Assembly: GCA_009379825.1 (NCBI GenBank)
Contig: WHTA01000003.1
Coordinates: forward strand, 98,317-162,316
DNA length: 64,000 bases
From: Streptosporangiales bacterium
GTDB lineage: Bacteria > Actinomycetota > Actinomycetes > Streptosporangiales > WHST01
Direction: 5' to 3'
Shown in pieces: positions 1 to 9,359 of the stretch. The position numbers were made by a program, and so were the translations under genes. Under the pieces are notes generated by a model. The model ran no database searches and was not told where the DNA came from. It was given only the letters and a program-made list of their open reading frames with translations. The stretch's first letter is position 1. Every line of letters starts with the position of its first letter.

Positions 1-906
1 GAGCAGCCCCGGCAGGCAGGCGAGGTAGCCGATCCGCATGGCGCGTACCCGCCCCAGCCGGTCGCCGAGCGCGCCACCGAACACGGTGCCGACGGCACCT
101 GCGCCAAGGAACGCGGTGAGGCTGGCGGCACCCACGCGGGTGGACGCGTCCAGGTCGTGGATGAGGTAAAGCGCGACGAACGCGGTGATCCCGAACTGCA
201 GCACCGACCTGGTGACCACGGCCGCGGTCAGCCAGCCGAAGCTGCGCCAGTCGTCGCGGCCGGCCGGCTGTGTCCGGCCGCCGCGCGCGGCGTTGTTCCC
301 GGCGGCGAACCGCCTTCTCGACCACGCCCACAGCGGCAGCAGCACCACGAACGCACAGGCACCGAACGCAGCGAGCACCGGAGTCGCCGACACCCCGCCT
401 TGCGAGAGCACCGGCTCCACGAGCAGCGGCGCACCCGCAAGGCCGACCAGGCCGCCGACCGAGAACCAGCTCATGCCCTGGGCCGACCCGCCGCTGGCCC
501 GGCGCGCCGCGCTCGCGGCCTCCGGGTGGTACGCGGCCACGGCGATGCCGGCGAGCGCCACCGCCGCCCAGGTGACGGCGTAGACGTCGAACACCCCGGA
601 GATGCCGATGCCCAACCCGGCAACCAGCGGTCCCACGCCGACCAGCCACGGCATCTTGCGCCTGTCGGTGATCGCGCCGAACAGCGGCTGCACCAGGCTG
701 GCCAGCAGCGTCGCGGCCAGCGTGATGCCGGCGACGGCCGCGTAGTCGTAGTGCCTGGTGGCGACGAGGAACGGCAGCATCGCCGGCACCGCGCCCTGGT
801 GGAAGTCCACCACGGCGTGGCTGACGATCAGGATGACCAGCGACGGACGGTGCACGATACGGGGACGGTCGCGCTTCGCGCGGGAGGTGGGGGTCTGCGT
901 ACTCAC
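1..906 (-). CDS. MFS transporter, Fsr-like (partial, C-terminus beyond left edge)
   Basis: Inner-membrane major facilitator; the translated N-terminus resembles the fosmidomycin-resistance (Fsr) branch, with a first helix carrying D-F-HQGAVPAMLPFL and a loop motif TDRRKMPW after helix 2. About 300 residues and eight or so membrane segments are visible before the window ends, so the last helices are missing. The GTG start at 906 follows no clear Shine-Dalgarno. It is divergent from the AraC regulator at 962 with only 55 bases between, the usual arrangement for a regulator controlling an efflux gene. Family assignment is firm; the exported compound is unknown. Confidence 0.85.
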   Translation of the reverse strand, partial: MSTQTPTSRAKRDRPRIVHRPSLVILIVSHAVVDFHQGAVPAMLPFLVATRHYDYAAVAGITLAATLLASLVQPLFGAITDRRKMPWLVGVGPLVAGLGIGISGVFDVYAVTWAAVALAGIAVAAYHPEAASAARRASGGSAQGMSWFSVGGLVGLAGAPLLVEPVLSQGGVSATPVLAAFGACAFVVLLPLWAWSRRRFAAGNNAARGGRTQPAGRDDWRSFGWLTAAVVTRSVLQFGITAFVALYLIHDLDASTRVGAASLTAFLGAGAVGTVFGGALGDRLGRVRAMRIGYLACLPGLL

Positions 907-961
907 TGTCCCGATCATCGCCGGTACGCGGCCGTGCTGGAAACGGCTATCCTGCCAACTG

Positions 962-1816
962 ATGCCGGAAACTCGCCACATTGCCGAGCCGCACCCCTCT
1001 GCCGGGGCGGCACCTCAGGGTCGGGTCGGTGACCACCAGCCGGGTCTGCGCACCACCACCGCCACCACCAGGCGGCTGGCCAGCGGCGCCACCATCGACT
1101 GGCACGTACACGAGTCCGACCAGATCTGCCTGCCGTTGTCCGGCGTGCTCGCGTTCCTCACGAAGGTCGGCTCCTGGGTGGTGGCCGCGCCCGACCGCGC
1201 GGCGTGGATCCCGGCCGGCGTCTGGCACTCGCACGTCGCCCACCGGCACACGGAGCTGCGCTCGGTGCTGCTGCCCGGCCCCACCGAGCGCGACCTGCAG
1301 GCGCCGACGGTGCTGGTCGTCGACCGGCTGTGCCGCGAGCTGGTCCGCACGCTGGTCGAGGAGCCGCCGACCGACCCGGTCGAGTACGAGCACCTCACCG
1401 CCGCACTGCAGCACCGGATCAGGCACCGGCAGGTGCGCGCACTGCACCTGCCCGAGCCACGCGACGACCGGCTGGTGCACCTCGCCCAGCTGCTCAACGC
1501 CCACCCCGGCGAGACCCGGACACTCGAGCAGCTCGGAAGCGAGATCGGCGCCAGCGCCCGCACGCTCAGCCGGCTGTGCCGCGCCGAGCTGGGGCTGACC
1601 TTCCCGTCCTGGCGCACCCAGATCCGGCTCAGCCACAGCCTGGTGCTGCTCGCCGACGGACGCACGGTCACCGCCACCGCGTCCGCGTGCGGCTGGGCGA
1701 GCATCAGCACGTTCATCGCCTGCTTCAGGGACTTCTTCGGCGTCACCCCGCGTGCGTACCAGCAGGCGGGTACCCCGCAGCGAAATCCGGATGCCGCGCG
1801 CCCGCGCCGTTCCTAG
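962..1816 (+). CDS. AraC/XylS family transcriptional regulator with cupin N-terminal domain
   Basis: A 284-residue DNA-binding protein. The N-terminal half is a cupin-like sensor (histidines in the DWHVHESDQ-type stretch near residue 30), and the C-terminal 100 residues hold two helix-turn-helix motifs: one around LEQLGSEIGASARTLSRL and one in the FRDFFGVTPRAY tail that marks AraC proteins. The reading frame stays open upstream, but the ATG at 962 is chosen because the family begins about there and a -10-like TATCCT lies at 948-953, eight bases before it. It probably controls the divergent MFS exporter. The ligand is unknown. Confidence 0.85.
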   Translation: MPETRHIAEPHPSAGAAPQGRVGDHQPGLRTTTATTRRLASGATIDWHVHESDQICLPLSGVLAFLTKVGSWVVAAPDRAAWIPAGVWHSHVAHRHTELRSVLLPGPTERDLQAPTVLVVDRLCRELVRTLVEEPPTDPVEYEHLTAALQHRIRHRQVRALHLPEPRDDRLVHLAQLLNAHPGETRTLEQLGSEIGASARTLSRLCRAELGLTFPSWRTQIRLSHSLVLLADGRTVTATASACGWASISTFIACFRDFFGVTPRAYQQAGTPQRNPDAARPRRS

Positions 1817-1825
1817 ACTGCCGGG

Positions 1826-2467
1826 ATGGGCGTTCCCCTGGACCACCTCCTCGCGTTCACACTCGCGGCGTTCATCCTGATCGTCATCCCCGGCCCTTCG
1901 GTGCTGTTCGTGATCAGCAGGGCGCTGGCGTACGGCAGGCGCGCCGCGCTGCTCACCGTGCTCGGCGGCGCCATCGGCGGCTTCGTGCTCGCCTCGGCGG
2001 TGGCGCTCGGCGTCGGTGCGATCGTGCCGGCCTCGGCCGTGGCGTTCACCGTGATCAAGTTCGCCGGCGCCAGCTACCTCGTCTATCTCGGCATCCAGGC
2101 GTTCCGGCACCGGCGGAAGCTGCGCGACGCGTTCGAGCGCGAGCTGAGCCCGGTAAGCGACCGGCGGACGTGCTGGCAGGGCTTCGTGGTCGCCGTGACC
2201 AACCCGAAGTCGGCGGTGTTCTTCGCCGCGGTGCTGCCGCAGTTCGTGGATCCGGCCGCCGGCCACACCAGCATGCAGATGATCCTGCTCGGCGCCATCA
2301 CCGCCGGCATCGCGCTGATCTGCGACTCGGTGTGGGGAGTGCTCGCCGGCGCCGTCCGCACCTGGTTCGCCCGGTCCACGCGCCGACTCGAGCTGGTCGG
2401 CGGCGCGGCCGGGCTGACCATGGTCGGTCTCGGGGTCGGCCTCGCGTTCAGCGGCCGGCACGAGTAG
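1826..2467 (+). CDS. LysE/RhtB family amino-acid exporter
   Basis: A 213-residue integral membrane protein with about six hydrophobic segments and the family hallmark IPGPSVLFVISRALAYGRR near residue 22, plus a conserved NPKSAVFF segment in the middle. Members export amino acids or small metabolites; the substrate cannot be told from sequence. The ATG lies six bases after TAGACT (1814-1819), which overlaps the stop codon of the preceding AraC gene, so it probably has its own leaderless promoter. Confidence 0.88.
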   Translation: MGVPLDHLLAFTLAAFILIVIPGPSVLFVISRALAYGRRAALLTVLGGAIGGFVLASAVALGVGAIVPASAVAFTVIKFAGASYLVYLGIQAFRHRRKLRDAFERELSPVSDRRTCWQGFVVAVTNPKSAVFFAAVLPQFVDPAAGHTSMQMILLGAITAGIALICDSVWGVLAGAVRTWFARSTRRLELVGGAAGLTMVGLGVGLAFSGRHE

Positions 2468-2986
2468 TCAGCTGGCGAGCTCGCCGGCCGCGGTCTGGGG
2501 ACGTAAATAGGGCTCCCAGGAGGGCTCGCGCTTCGCGTACCCGACGAGCAGCGCCACCGTGCCACGCGGCGGCTGCGGCTGCACGGACATCGTCCAGCCG
2601 ATCTCGGGCAGCAGCCGGTCGGCCTTCTTGTGGTTGCACTTGCGGCACGCCGCCACCACGTTCGTCCACACGTGCCGGCCGCCGCGCGAGCGGGGCACCA
2701 CGTGGTCGATGGTCTCCGCCTTCGCGGCGCAGTAGACGCACGCGTGCAGGTCGCGCTGCAGCACGGCACGGCGGCTCAGCGGCACGCTGCGGCGGTACGG
2801 CACGCGCACGTACCGGCTCAGCAGCACCACCGTGGGCGCGGGTACGTCGAGACGCTCGGAGTGGAGGGTGTGCTGGCCGGTCTCCAGGATGGTCGCCTTC
2901 TCCGCCAGCACCAGGATGACCGCACGCCGCAGTGGTACGACGCACAGTGGTTCGTACGTCGCATTGAGGACAAGCGCGTGGGCCAC
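2468..2986 (-). CDS. HNH endonuclease family protein
   Basis: A 172-residue soluble protein of the actinobacterial HNH group whose members start with (M)-x-H-x-LVLNATYEPL. The nuclease core is in the second half: CVYC, then the DHVVPRSRGG box, N in WTNVVAACR, and a closing C-x2-C/H pair in CRKCNHKKAD, the zinc-stabilised beta-beta-alpha metal fold. The frame is open to 3100, but a perfect ribosome site GGAGGTGA (3002-2995) lies eight bases before the GTG at 2986, and that start matches the family N-terminus. Biological role unknown; members are common housekeeping-region genes without a nearby methylase. It is convergent with the LysE gene, with no gap. Confidence 0.82.
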   Translation of the reverse strand: MAHALVLNATYEPLCVVPLRRAVILVLAEKATILETGQHTLHSERLDVPAPTVVLLSRYVRVPYRRSVPLSRRAVLQRDLHACVYCAAKAETIDHVVPRSRGGRHVWTNVVAACRKCNHKKADRLLPEIGWTMSVQPQPPRGTVALLVGYAKREPSWEPYLRPQTAAGELAS

Positions 2987-3124
2987 CTTGTCACTCACCT
3001 CCGGGACAAGTTTGCCCAATAACGGAGCGAAACGGCTACGGAGAATGGCGGAATCGGCGTGTCGGCGCGTTGAGCGGCGGGTTGTCCGGGGCATCCGCAC
3101 TGGCAGCGCGCCGATTGCCGTCCC

Positions 3125-6100
3125 TCACGCAGGGTGTGCCACCGGACGCGTCCGCGTCAACCGGCCGCCGGCGAGCCGGTACGCCTCGTCCACCTGGTCG
3201 AGGTCGGCGAGCCGGTGGGTGAGCAGCAGCACCGTACGGCCGGCGGTGGCTGCCAGCAGGTCGGTTACCAGGGCGGCTGCGGTCGGTTCGTCCAGGTGTT
3301 CGGCGGGTTCGTCGAGGATCACCACCGGGGTGTCGGCCAGCAGCACCCTGGCCAGTGCGATCCGCTGGCGCTCACCGCCCGAGACCCTGCTGCCGTGCTC
3401 GCCGACCCTAGTGTGGATGCCGTCCGGCAGGCTCGCCAGCCAGTCGCCAAGCCGCGCCGCGGCGAGCGCGTCGCGCACCTCACCGTCGGTGGCGGAAGGC
3501 CGCGCCAGGCGGACGTTCTCCGCGACGGTGGAGTCGAAGAGGTAGGCGTCCTGTGCGCACAGCCCGACCACCCGCCGGGCGCGCACCTCGGACCCGCCCA
3601 CGGTCACCTGCCCGGCTTCCGGCGTCAGCTGGCCGAGCAGGACGTTCGCGAGCGTGCTCTTGCCGGCGCCGCTCGCACCGGTGACGGCCACCCGGGCGCC
3701 AGCGGGCACGGTCAGGTGCAGCCGGTCGAGCACCGCCGGCCGGCCGTCCGCCCACCGCGCCGTGACCCCGGTGAGGCGCACGTCGTACGGCTGCCGCGGC
3801 CGTCCGGCCGGCTGGCGCCCGGCACCGGCGACGGCCGGGCGCGGCAGCGCGCGCAGCCGGCGAAGCGAGGCGAGCGAGCGCAGGCCGTGTCGCACGGCGT
3901 CCGGCACCGTGCCGAGCACGTCGGCCAGACCGAGCGGCACGAGCGCCACCACGGCCAGCGAGGTGCCGTCCAGGGTGCCCGCGCGCACCGCCTGCACGCC
4001 CTGCGCGAGCGCGTAGCAGCTGGCCAGCCCGGTCGCGGCGAGGACCACCGCGGCGCCGGCACCGACCCACCAGGCGCTGCGCGTCTCGGCCGCGCGCAGC
4101 CGTGCGTCCCGGTCGGCGACGGTGGTGTCGGTGCCGCCGTACGCGACCAGGTCGGGCAGGCCGTGCAGCAGCTCGGTCGTCGCGGCGGCGAGCGCCGCGC
4201 GCCTGGGCGGCACGGCCGCAGCCGCACGCCGCTGCGCGTACCCCACGAGTAGCGGCACCGCCACCACCGCGACCAGCGCCGCGGCGAGCAGCGTGCGGCC
4301 GGCGGCGGGCAGCAGGGCCGCGACGGCGACCACGGCGCCACCGGCGACGAGCGCGGCCGTCAGCAGCGGCAGCACCGCGCGCAGCAGCAGGTCGAGCACG
4401 GCGTCCACGTCGTCGACCAGCCTGCTGCCGAGGTCGCCGAGCCGGTACCGCTGCAGCTGCGCGGGCCCGAGCTCGGCGAGCCACGCGTACACCCTGGCCC
4501 GCACCCGGGCGAGCACGGCGAACGCGGCGTCGTGGCCGAGCAGCCGTTCCGCGTACGTGAGCACGGCACGCGCCAGCCCGAACGCGCGCACGGCGACGAT
4601 CGCGACCAGCAGGAACAGCACCGGCGGCTGCTCGGCCGCCCGCGAGATCAGCCAGCCGGACGTGGCGAGCAGCGCGACCCCCGCCCCGGCAGCGCCGACG
4701 CCGAGCGCCAGCGCCCCCGCCAACCGCACCGCGATGCCGACCGCCCCGAGCGGCCGGCCGCGGTCCGCGTCAGCCGGCCCCGCAGGAACCGGGTCGGCGG
4801 CGACCACCTCGGGCACGGCCGCCTGGGACGCCGGCAGATGCACCACCCGGTCGGCCGCCGCGAGCACGGCCGGACGGTGGGTGACGACGACGGCCGTGGT
4901 GCCCCGCGCCCGCAGCGTCCGCAGCACCGCGAGCTCGGCGTCGGCGTCCAGGCCGGCCGTCGGCTCGTCCAGCAACAGCAGCGCCGGCCGGCGCACGAGC
5001 GCACGGGCGAGCGCGACCCGGCGGCGCTGGCCCTCGGACAGCAGCAGACCGCCCTCGCCGACCTCGCTCGCCGGGGCCAGCTCACCGATCCCGGCCAGGC
5101 GCAGCGCCTCGGCGACCGCTGCCCCGTCGGCCGCCGGGGCACCGAGCCGCACGTTGTCGGCCACCGTGCCGGCGAACAGGTACGGCCGCTGCGGCACCCA
5201 GCCGAGCTGGCGCCGCCACGCGCCGAGGTCGTACGCGTCCAGCGGCCGGCCGGCGACGGTCACCCGCCCGGCGGCCGGCCACACGAACCCCAGCAGCACG
5301 GCGAGCAGCGACGACTTGCCGCACCCGCTCGGTCCGGTCAGCGCCACCAGCTCGCCCGGCCGCACCTCGAGCGACGCGCCGGCGACCGCCTCGCCGCGGT
5401 CGTACCGCACGGTCACGTCCTCGACCCGCACGACCTCGCGCCGCAGGTCGGGCACGTCGGCGGCGCCACCGCGCGCCGGCGTCGTCTCGAGCACCTCGAA
5501 CACCCGCTGCGCCGCGGCCAGCCCGTCCATGCTCGCGTGGAAGTGCACACCGACCCGGCGCAGCGGCAGGTACGCCTCAGGGGCGAGCAGCAGCACCAAC
5601 AGCCCGGTGGCCAGGTCGAGCTGGCCCTCCACCACGCGCAGCCCCACCCCGACCGCGACGAGCGCCACCGAGAACATGCTGAGCAGCTCGAGCACGAGCG
5701 CGGAGAGGAACGCCAGCCGCAACGTGGCCAGCGACTCCCGCCGGTACGCGTCGGTGACCCTGCGCACCCCCTCGGCCTGCGCGCGTGCCCGGTCGAAGAC
5801 CTGCAGCGTCGGCAACCCGGCGACGACGTCCGCGAAGTGGTGCGCAAGCACGGCGAGGGCACGCCAGCGCCGGTCGCTGTGCCGCTGCGTCGCCAGCCCG
5901 ACGAGCGCCATGAACACCGGCACCAGCGGCAGCGTCACGGCGACGATCACCGCGCTGACCGGGTCGGCCCCGACGAGCGTCGCGAAGACGAGCAACGGCA
6001 CGGTGCACGCCAGCACCAGCTGCGGCAGGTAGCGCGCGAGGTAGCCGTCCAGCCCGTCGATGCCGCGGCCGACGAGCGTCGCGAGGCCACCGCTGCGCTG

Positions 6101-6433
6101 CCCGGTGAGCCAGCCGGGACCGAGCTCGAGCACGTGCGCGACCAGCCGCCGCCGCAGCGTCGACTTCACCCGCGCGGCCGCCGCGTGCGCGGTGACGTCC
6201 TGCAGCCAGGACAGTGCCGCCCGCGCCAGCACCGCGAGCGCGAGCGCGATCAGCGAGCCGCGGACGTCGCCTAGGTCGGCGCCGTCGAGGAACGCCGCGC
6301 TGACCACGTCGGCGAGCAGCGCCGCCTGCACCAGCAACAGCACCCCGGTGGCCGTGCCGGTGGCGACGCACGCGCCGAGGTAGCCGATGGTCGTGCGCGC
6401 GTAGCGCAGCAGCCGCGGGTCGAGCGGCCTCAT
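3125..6433 (-). CDS. cydDC: Fused CydDC thiol-reductant ABC exporter
   Basis: A 1102-residue fusion of CydD and CydC, the heterodimeric ABC exporter of reduced thiols (glutathione/cysteine in model species) needed to assemble cytochrome bd. Each half has six membrane helices and an ATPase: first Walker A GPSGCGKSS near residue 364, signature LLSEGQRRR near 463 and Walker B LLLLDEPTAGLD; second Walker A GASGAGKST near 914, signature VSGGERQR near 1013 and Walker B VILDEPAEHLD near 1036. The upstream frame stays open to 7258, but the start at 6433 overlaps the cydB stop (ATGA), fixing translational coupling. It is the last gene of cydA-cydB-cydDC. Confidence 0.93.
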   Translation of the reverse strand: MRPLDPRLLRYARTTIGYLGACVATGTATGVLLLVQAALLADVVSAAFLDGADLGDVRGSLIALALAVLARAALSWLQDVTAHAAAARVKSTLRRRLVAHVLELGPGWLTGQRSGGLATLVGRGIDGLDGYLARYLPQLVLACTVPLLVFATLVGADPVSAVIVAVTLPLVPVFMALVGLATQRHSDRRWRALAVLAHHFADVVAGLPTLQVFDRARAQAEGVRRVTDAYRRESLATLRLAFLSALVLELLSMFSVALVAVGVGLRVVEGQLDLATGLLVLLLAPEAYLPLRRVGVHFHASMDGLAAAQRVFEVLETTPARGGAADVPDLRREVVRVEDVTVRYDRGEAVAGASLEVRPGELVALTGPSGCGKSSLLAVLLGFVWPAAGRVTVAGRPLDAYDLGAWRRQLGWVPQRPYLFAGTVADNVRLGAPAADGAAVAEALRLAGIGELAPASEVGEGGLLLSEGQRRRVALARALVRRPALLLLDEPTAGLDADAELAVLRTLRARGTTAVVVTHRPAVLAAADRVVHLPASQAAVPEVVAADPVPAGPADADRGRPLGAVGIAVRLAGALALGVGAAGAGVALLATSGWLISRAAEQPPVLFLLVAIVAVRAFGLARAVLTYAERLLGHDAAFAVLARVRARVYAWLAELGPAQLQRYRLGDLGSRLVDDVDAVLDLLLRAVLPLLTAALVAGGAVVAVAALLPAAGRTLLAAALVAVVAVPLLVGYAQRRAAAAVPPRRAALAAATTELLHGLPDLVAYGGTDTTVADRDARLRAAETRSAWWVGAGAAVVLAATGLASCYALAQGVQAVRAGTLDGTSLAVVALVPLGLADVLGTVPDAVRHGLRSLASLRRLRALPRPAVAGAGRQPAGRPRQPYDVRLTGVTARWADGRPAVLDRLHLTVPAGARVAVTGASGAGKSTLANVLLGQLTPEAGQVTVGGSEVRARRVVGLCAQDAYLFDSTVAENVRLARPSATDGEVRDALAAARLGDWLASLPDGIHTRVGEHGSRVSGGERQRIALARVLLADTPVVILDEPAEHLDEPTAAALVTDLLAATAGRTVLLLTHRLADLDQVDEAYRLAGGRLTRTRPVAHPA

Positions 6434-7416
6434 GGCGCCAGCACCCGGCGCCTGAAGACCCAGTAGCTCCACGCCTGGTACGCGAGGACGAGTGGCGTGC
6501 AGATCACGGCGATCACCGTCAGGATGCGCAGTGCGTACGGCTGCGCGACCGAGTCCGCGAGGGTCAGCGACCACGCCGCGGTCGACGTGGCCGGCACCGC
6601 GTCGGGGAACAGCGCGACGAACACGGTCGCCACCGCCGCCGCCACGCCCACCGCGGTGCCGGCGAACGCCCACCCGTCCGCACGCCGCCAGGCCGCGACC
6701 GACGCGACGAGCAGCGCCACCACCGCGAGCCCTGCGACGCCCGCCGACCCGGCGTCGCCGCGTGCGTACTGCACCTGGCCGAGGAAACCGGCGACCACGA
6801 GCACCACGGCAGGGGCCGCGTAGCGCGCGACCCGCAACGCACGCTCCCGCAACCCGCCGGTGGTTCGCAGCGCGAGGAACGTCGCACCGTGCAACACGCA
6901 CAGGCCGAGCACCGCCGCCGCGCCGAGCACGCCGCCGAGCCCGTCCACGGCGACGACCGAGCCGGCGTACGTGCCGTCGCGGTCGAGGGGCAGGCCGTGC
7001 ACGAGTGTCCCGAACACGGCGCCCCACAGCGCGGCGGGCAGTAGCGAGCCCAGGCAGACGACGGCGTCGCAGCGGCGGCGCCAGCGCGGGTCGTCGCGCT
7101 TGCCGCGGAACTCCAGCGCCACGCCCCGGCCGATCAGCGCGACGAGGATCGCCAGCATCGGCAGGTAGAACGCGCTCAGCATGGTGGCGTACCACGCGGG
7201 GAACGCCGCGAACGTCGCACCGACGGCGACGACCAACCAGACCTCGTTGCCGTCCCACACCGGGCCGATGGTCTGCAACATCGCCGCCCGGTCGTGCTCA
7301 CCGCGCCGGCCGACGACCGGCAGCAGCGCGCCGACGCCGAAGTCGAACCCGTCGAGCACCAGGTAGCCCACCCAGAAGAACGCGACCACCGCGAACCAGA
7401 CGGTGCTGAGCTCCAT
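6430..7416 (-). CDS. cydB: Cytochrome bd ubiquinol/menaquinol oxidase subunit II
   Basis: A 328-residue membrane subunit of the bd-type terminal oxidase. It begins with the typical MELSTVWFAVVAFFWVGYL and carries the CydB signature LDGFDFGVGALLP and a GPVWDGNEVWLV box near residue 60, with about eight to nine membrane segments. Start ATG at 7416 is preceded by GGGAG. It lies 17 bases after cydA and overlaps cydDC by four bases, so the three genes should form one transcript and yield a complete, assembled oxidase. Confidence 0.95.
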   Translation of the reverse strand: MELSTVWFAVVAFFWVGYLVLDGFDFGVGALLPVVGRRGEHDRAAMLQTIGPVWDGNEVWLVVAVGATFAAFPAWYATMLSAFYLPMLAILVALIGRGVALEFRGKRDDPRWRRRCDAVVCLGSLLPAALWGAVFGTLVHGLPLDRDGTYAGSVVAVDGLGGVLGAAAVLGLCVLHGATFLALRTTGGLRERALRVARYAAPAVVLVVAGFLGQVQYARGDAGSAGVAGLAVVALLVASVAAWRRADGWAFAGTAVGVAAAVATVFVALFPDAVPATSTAAWSLTLADSVAQPYALRILTVIAVICTPLVLAYQAWSYWVFRRRVLAP

Positions 7417-7433
7417 GCCGATCTCCCAACCTT

Positions 7434-8852
7434 TCAGTACGCGAGGGTCAGCGGCGCGTCGGTGTCCGGCTCGTCCGCCGGCGGCTCGGCATCCGGATCC
7501 GGCGCGCCGTTGCGCGCGAGCTTGGTCAGCAGCCAGACCTCGACCGTGCCGAGCAACGCGTACACGGCGATGAAGACGGCGAGCGAGAACGCCACCTGGC
7601 CGGCCGCCGTACCCGGCGAGACGCCGTCGGCCGTCTGGAACAGCCCGAACGCCAGCCACGGCTGCCTACCCACCTCGGTGAAGATCCAGCCGGCGCTGTT
7701 GGCCAGCAGCGGCAGCACCGGCAGCGCGAGCGCCGCGCGCGCCAGCCACCGGCTGCGTGGGAAGGCCGCGTGCCTCGTCTTTGCCGTACGTCGTAGCAAC
7801 AGCAGACCGCCGAGCGCCGCAGCCACGGCGAGCATGCCGAACCCGATCATGAGCCGGAAGTTCCAGTACGTCGCGGGGACGTTCGGCAGGTAGTCGCCCG
7901 GGCCGTACGTGGCGACGTACTCCCGCTGGACGTCGCGGATGCCCTCGACCTCGCCGTCGAGCGTGCCGGTGGCGAGGAACGAGGAGAGGTAAGGGATCCG
8001 CAGGCTCCACACCTCTTCGCGGCCGTCCAGCGTGCCGACGGTGAACACGCTGAACGAGGCCGGCCGCGACGTCTCGTACAGCGCCTCGGCGGCGGCCATC
8101 TTCATCGGCTGCTGCTCGGTCATCACCTTGCCCTGCGCGTCGCCGCTCACCGCGACCCCGATGCCCGCCACGAGGACGACCGCGCAGGCGGCCTTCGCGG
8201 CCGTGCGGAACACCTCGGGCTGGTGCTGCCTGGCCAGGTGCCAGAACGCGATCCCGGCGACGAGCGCGCCCGCGGTGACGAAGCTCGCGGCGGCAGTGTG
8301 CGCGTACGCGACGACGGCCGTCTCGTTGGTGAGCACCGCGACGAAGTCGGTGAGCACGGCCTCGCCCGTGCGCGGGTCGACGCGGAACCCGACGGGGTGC
8401 TGCATCCACGAGTTCGCGGCGAGGATCACGTACGCCGACACCTGCGTGCCGACCGCGACGACCCAGATGCACGCCAGGTGGACGCGTCGGGGTAGCCGCT
8501 GCCAGCCGAAGATCCACAGCCCGAGGAACGTCGACTCGAGGAAGAACGCGAGCAGCGCCTCCAGCGCGAGCGGCACGCCGAGGATCTCGCCGACGAACAC
8601 CGAGAAGGCGCTCCAGTTCATGCCGAACTGCAGCTCCTGCACCAGTCCGGTGACCACACCCACGGCGAAGTTGACGATCAGCAGCTTGCCGAAGAACTGC
8701 GTCAGCCGCAGGTAGCGCTCGGCGCCGGTACGCACCCAGGCCGTCTGGAAGCCGGCGACGATCGCGGACAGCCCCATGCTCAGCGGGACGAACAGGAAGT
8801 GGAACACCGTCGTGACGCCGAACTGCAAGCGCGCCAGGTCGAGCACGTCCAC
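7434..8852 (-). CDS. cydA: Cytochrome bd oxidase subunit I
   Basis: A 472-residue haem-bearing subunit that oxidises quinol and reduces oxygen to water without proton pumping. Visible family marks are the N-terminal haem-ligand histidine in VFHFLFVPLS (about residue 18), glutamates in GEILGVPLALEALLAFFLES, a second histidine in AYAHTAAASF, the methionine region NFRLMIGFGM and the GRQPWL motif near the C-terminus. The GTG start at 8852 has GGAGG about seven bases upstream. It is first in the operon and reads out of an intergenic region filled with BlaI-like inverted repeats, implying repression by the divergent regulator. Confidence 0.95.
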   Translation of the reverse strand: MDVLDLARLQFGVTTVFHFLFVPLSMGLSAIVAGFQTAWVRTGAERYLRLTQFFGKLLIVNFAVGVVTGLVQELQFGMNWSAFSVFVGEILGVPLALEALLAFFLESTFLGLWIFGWQRLPRRVHLACIWVVAVGTQVSAYVILAANSWMQHPVGFRVDPRTGEAVLTDFVAVLTNETAVVAYAHTAAASFVTAGALVAGIAFWHLARQHQPEVFRTAAKAACAVVLVAGIGVAVSGDAQGKVMTEQQPMKMAAAEALYETSRPASFSVFTVGTLDGREEVWSLRIPYLSSFLATGTLDGEVEGIRDVQREYVATYGPGDYLPNVPATYWNFRLMIGFGMLAVAAALGGLLLLRRTAKTRHAAFPRSRWLARAALALPVLPLLANSAGWIFTEVGRQPWLAFGLFQTADGVSPGTAAGQVAFSLAVFIAVYALLGTVEVWLLTKLARNGAPDPDAEPPADEPDTDAPLTLAY

Positions 8853-8869
8853 GTCGCACCTCCGTCAAT

Positions 8870-8921
8870 CTACGACAACTCGTAGTAGATACTACGCCTC
8901 GTAGTACGACGTCATGTCGTA
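8870..8921. promoter_or_regulatory. Tandem BlaI/MecI-like operator array between cydA and blaI
   Basis: Six alternating half-sites are packed here: CTACGA/TCGTAG (8870-8885, 4-base gap), GTAGTA/TACTAC (8882-8895), TACTACG/CGTAGTA (8890-8906, 3-base gap) and TACGAC/GTCGTA (8905-8921, 5-base gap). BlaI/MecI repressors are known to bind TAC/GTA-type dyads. The last dyad touches a -10-like TAAGAT (8920-8925) for the regulator, and the first dyad sits just upstream of the cydA ribosome site, so one array could shut both directions. Binding is inferred. Confidence 0.75.
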
Positions 8922-8932
8922 AGATGGCTCAC

Positions 8933-9301
8933 ATGACTCGGCTCGGCGACCTGGAGCGGCAGGTGATGGAGCGGCTGTGGGCCGCAAGCGTTCCGCTGAC
9001 CGTACGGACGATCCACGCGCAGCTCGCCGCCGATCGCGAGCTGGCGTACACCACGGTGATGACCGTCCTCGACCGACTGGCTAAGAAGGGCGTGGTGCAG
9101 CGGGTCCGCGACGGCCGGGCGTACCTCTACGAGCCGGTGGCCGCGCGGGAGCAGCTGGTCGCCGACCTGATGCACGAGGCACTCTCCGGCACCGACGACC
9201 GCTCCGCCGCGCTGGTCCGGTTCGTCGACTCCGCCTCCGCGGAGGAGGCCGCCGCCATGCGCGCAGCGCTGGCAAAACTGGAGCCCCCCGAGGGCGACTG
9301 A
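8933..9301 (+). CDS. BlaI/MecI/CopY family winged-helix repressor
   Basis: A 122-residue repressor with the typical opening L-G-x-L-E-x-x-V-M-x-x-L-W, a winged helix around residues 10-75 (YTTVMTVLDRLAKKGVVQR is the recognition region) and a C-terminal dimerisation helix. In known systems, such repressors leave DNA when cleaved by a membrane-bound M56 protease, and such a protease follows here. ATG 8933 is preferred over 8924 because TAAGAT at 8920-8925 lies seven bases before it (leaderless). The gene is divergent from cydABDC across the operator array, so its likely targets are itself and cytochrome bd. The symbol is left blank because no beta-lactamase is nearby. Confidence 0.88.
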   Translation: MTRLGDLERQVMERLWAASVPLTVRTIHAQLAADRELAYTTVMTVLDRLAKKGVVQRVRDGRAYLYEPVAAREQLVADLMHEALSGTDDRSAALVRFVDSASAEEAAAMRAALAKLEPPEGD

Positions 9302-9359
9302 CCATGATCGCGACGACTGGCCAACCCGTACGCCGCCCGGCCGGCTGGGGGCGGTAGCA

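Noticed and set aside
947..2461. Long minus-strand frame (504 codons) over the AraC and LysE genes
   Set aside because: Composition is the mirror of GC-rich coding on the other strand; no domain is recognisable.
3125..7258. A 1377-residue reading frame extending CydDC upstream over cydB
   Set aside because: The first 275 residues are Arg/Gly/Ala-rich antisense-like sequence over cydB; the family start at 6433 overlaps the cydB stop.
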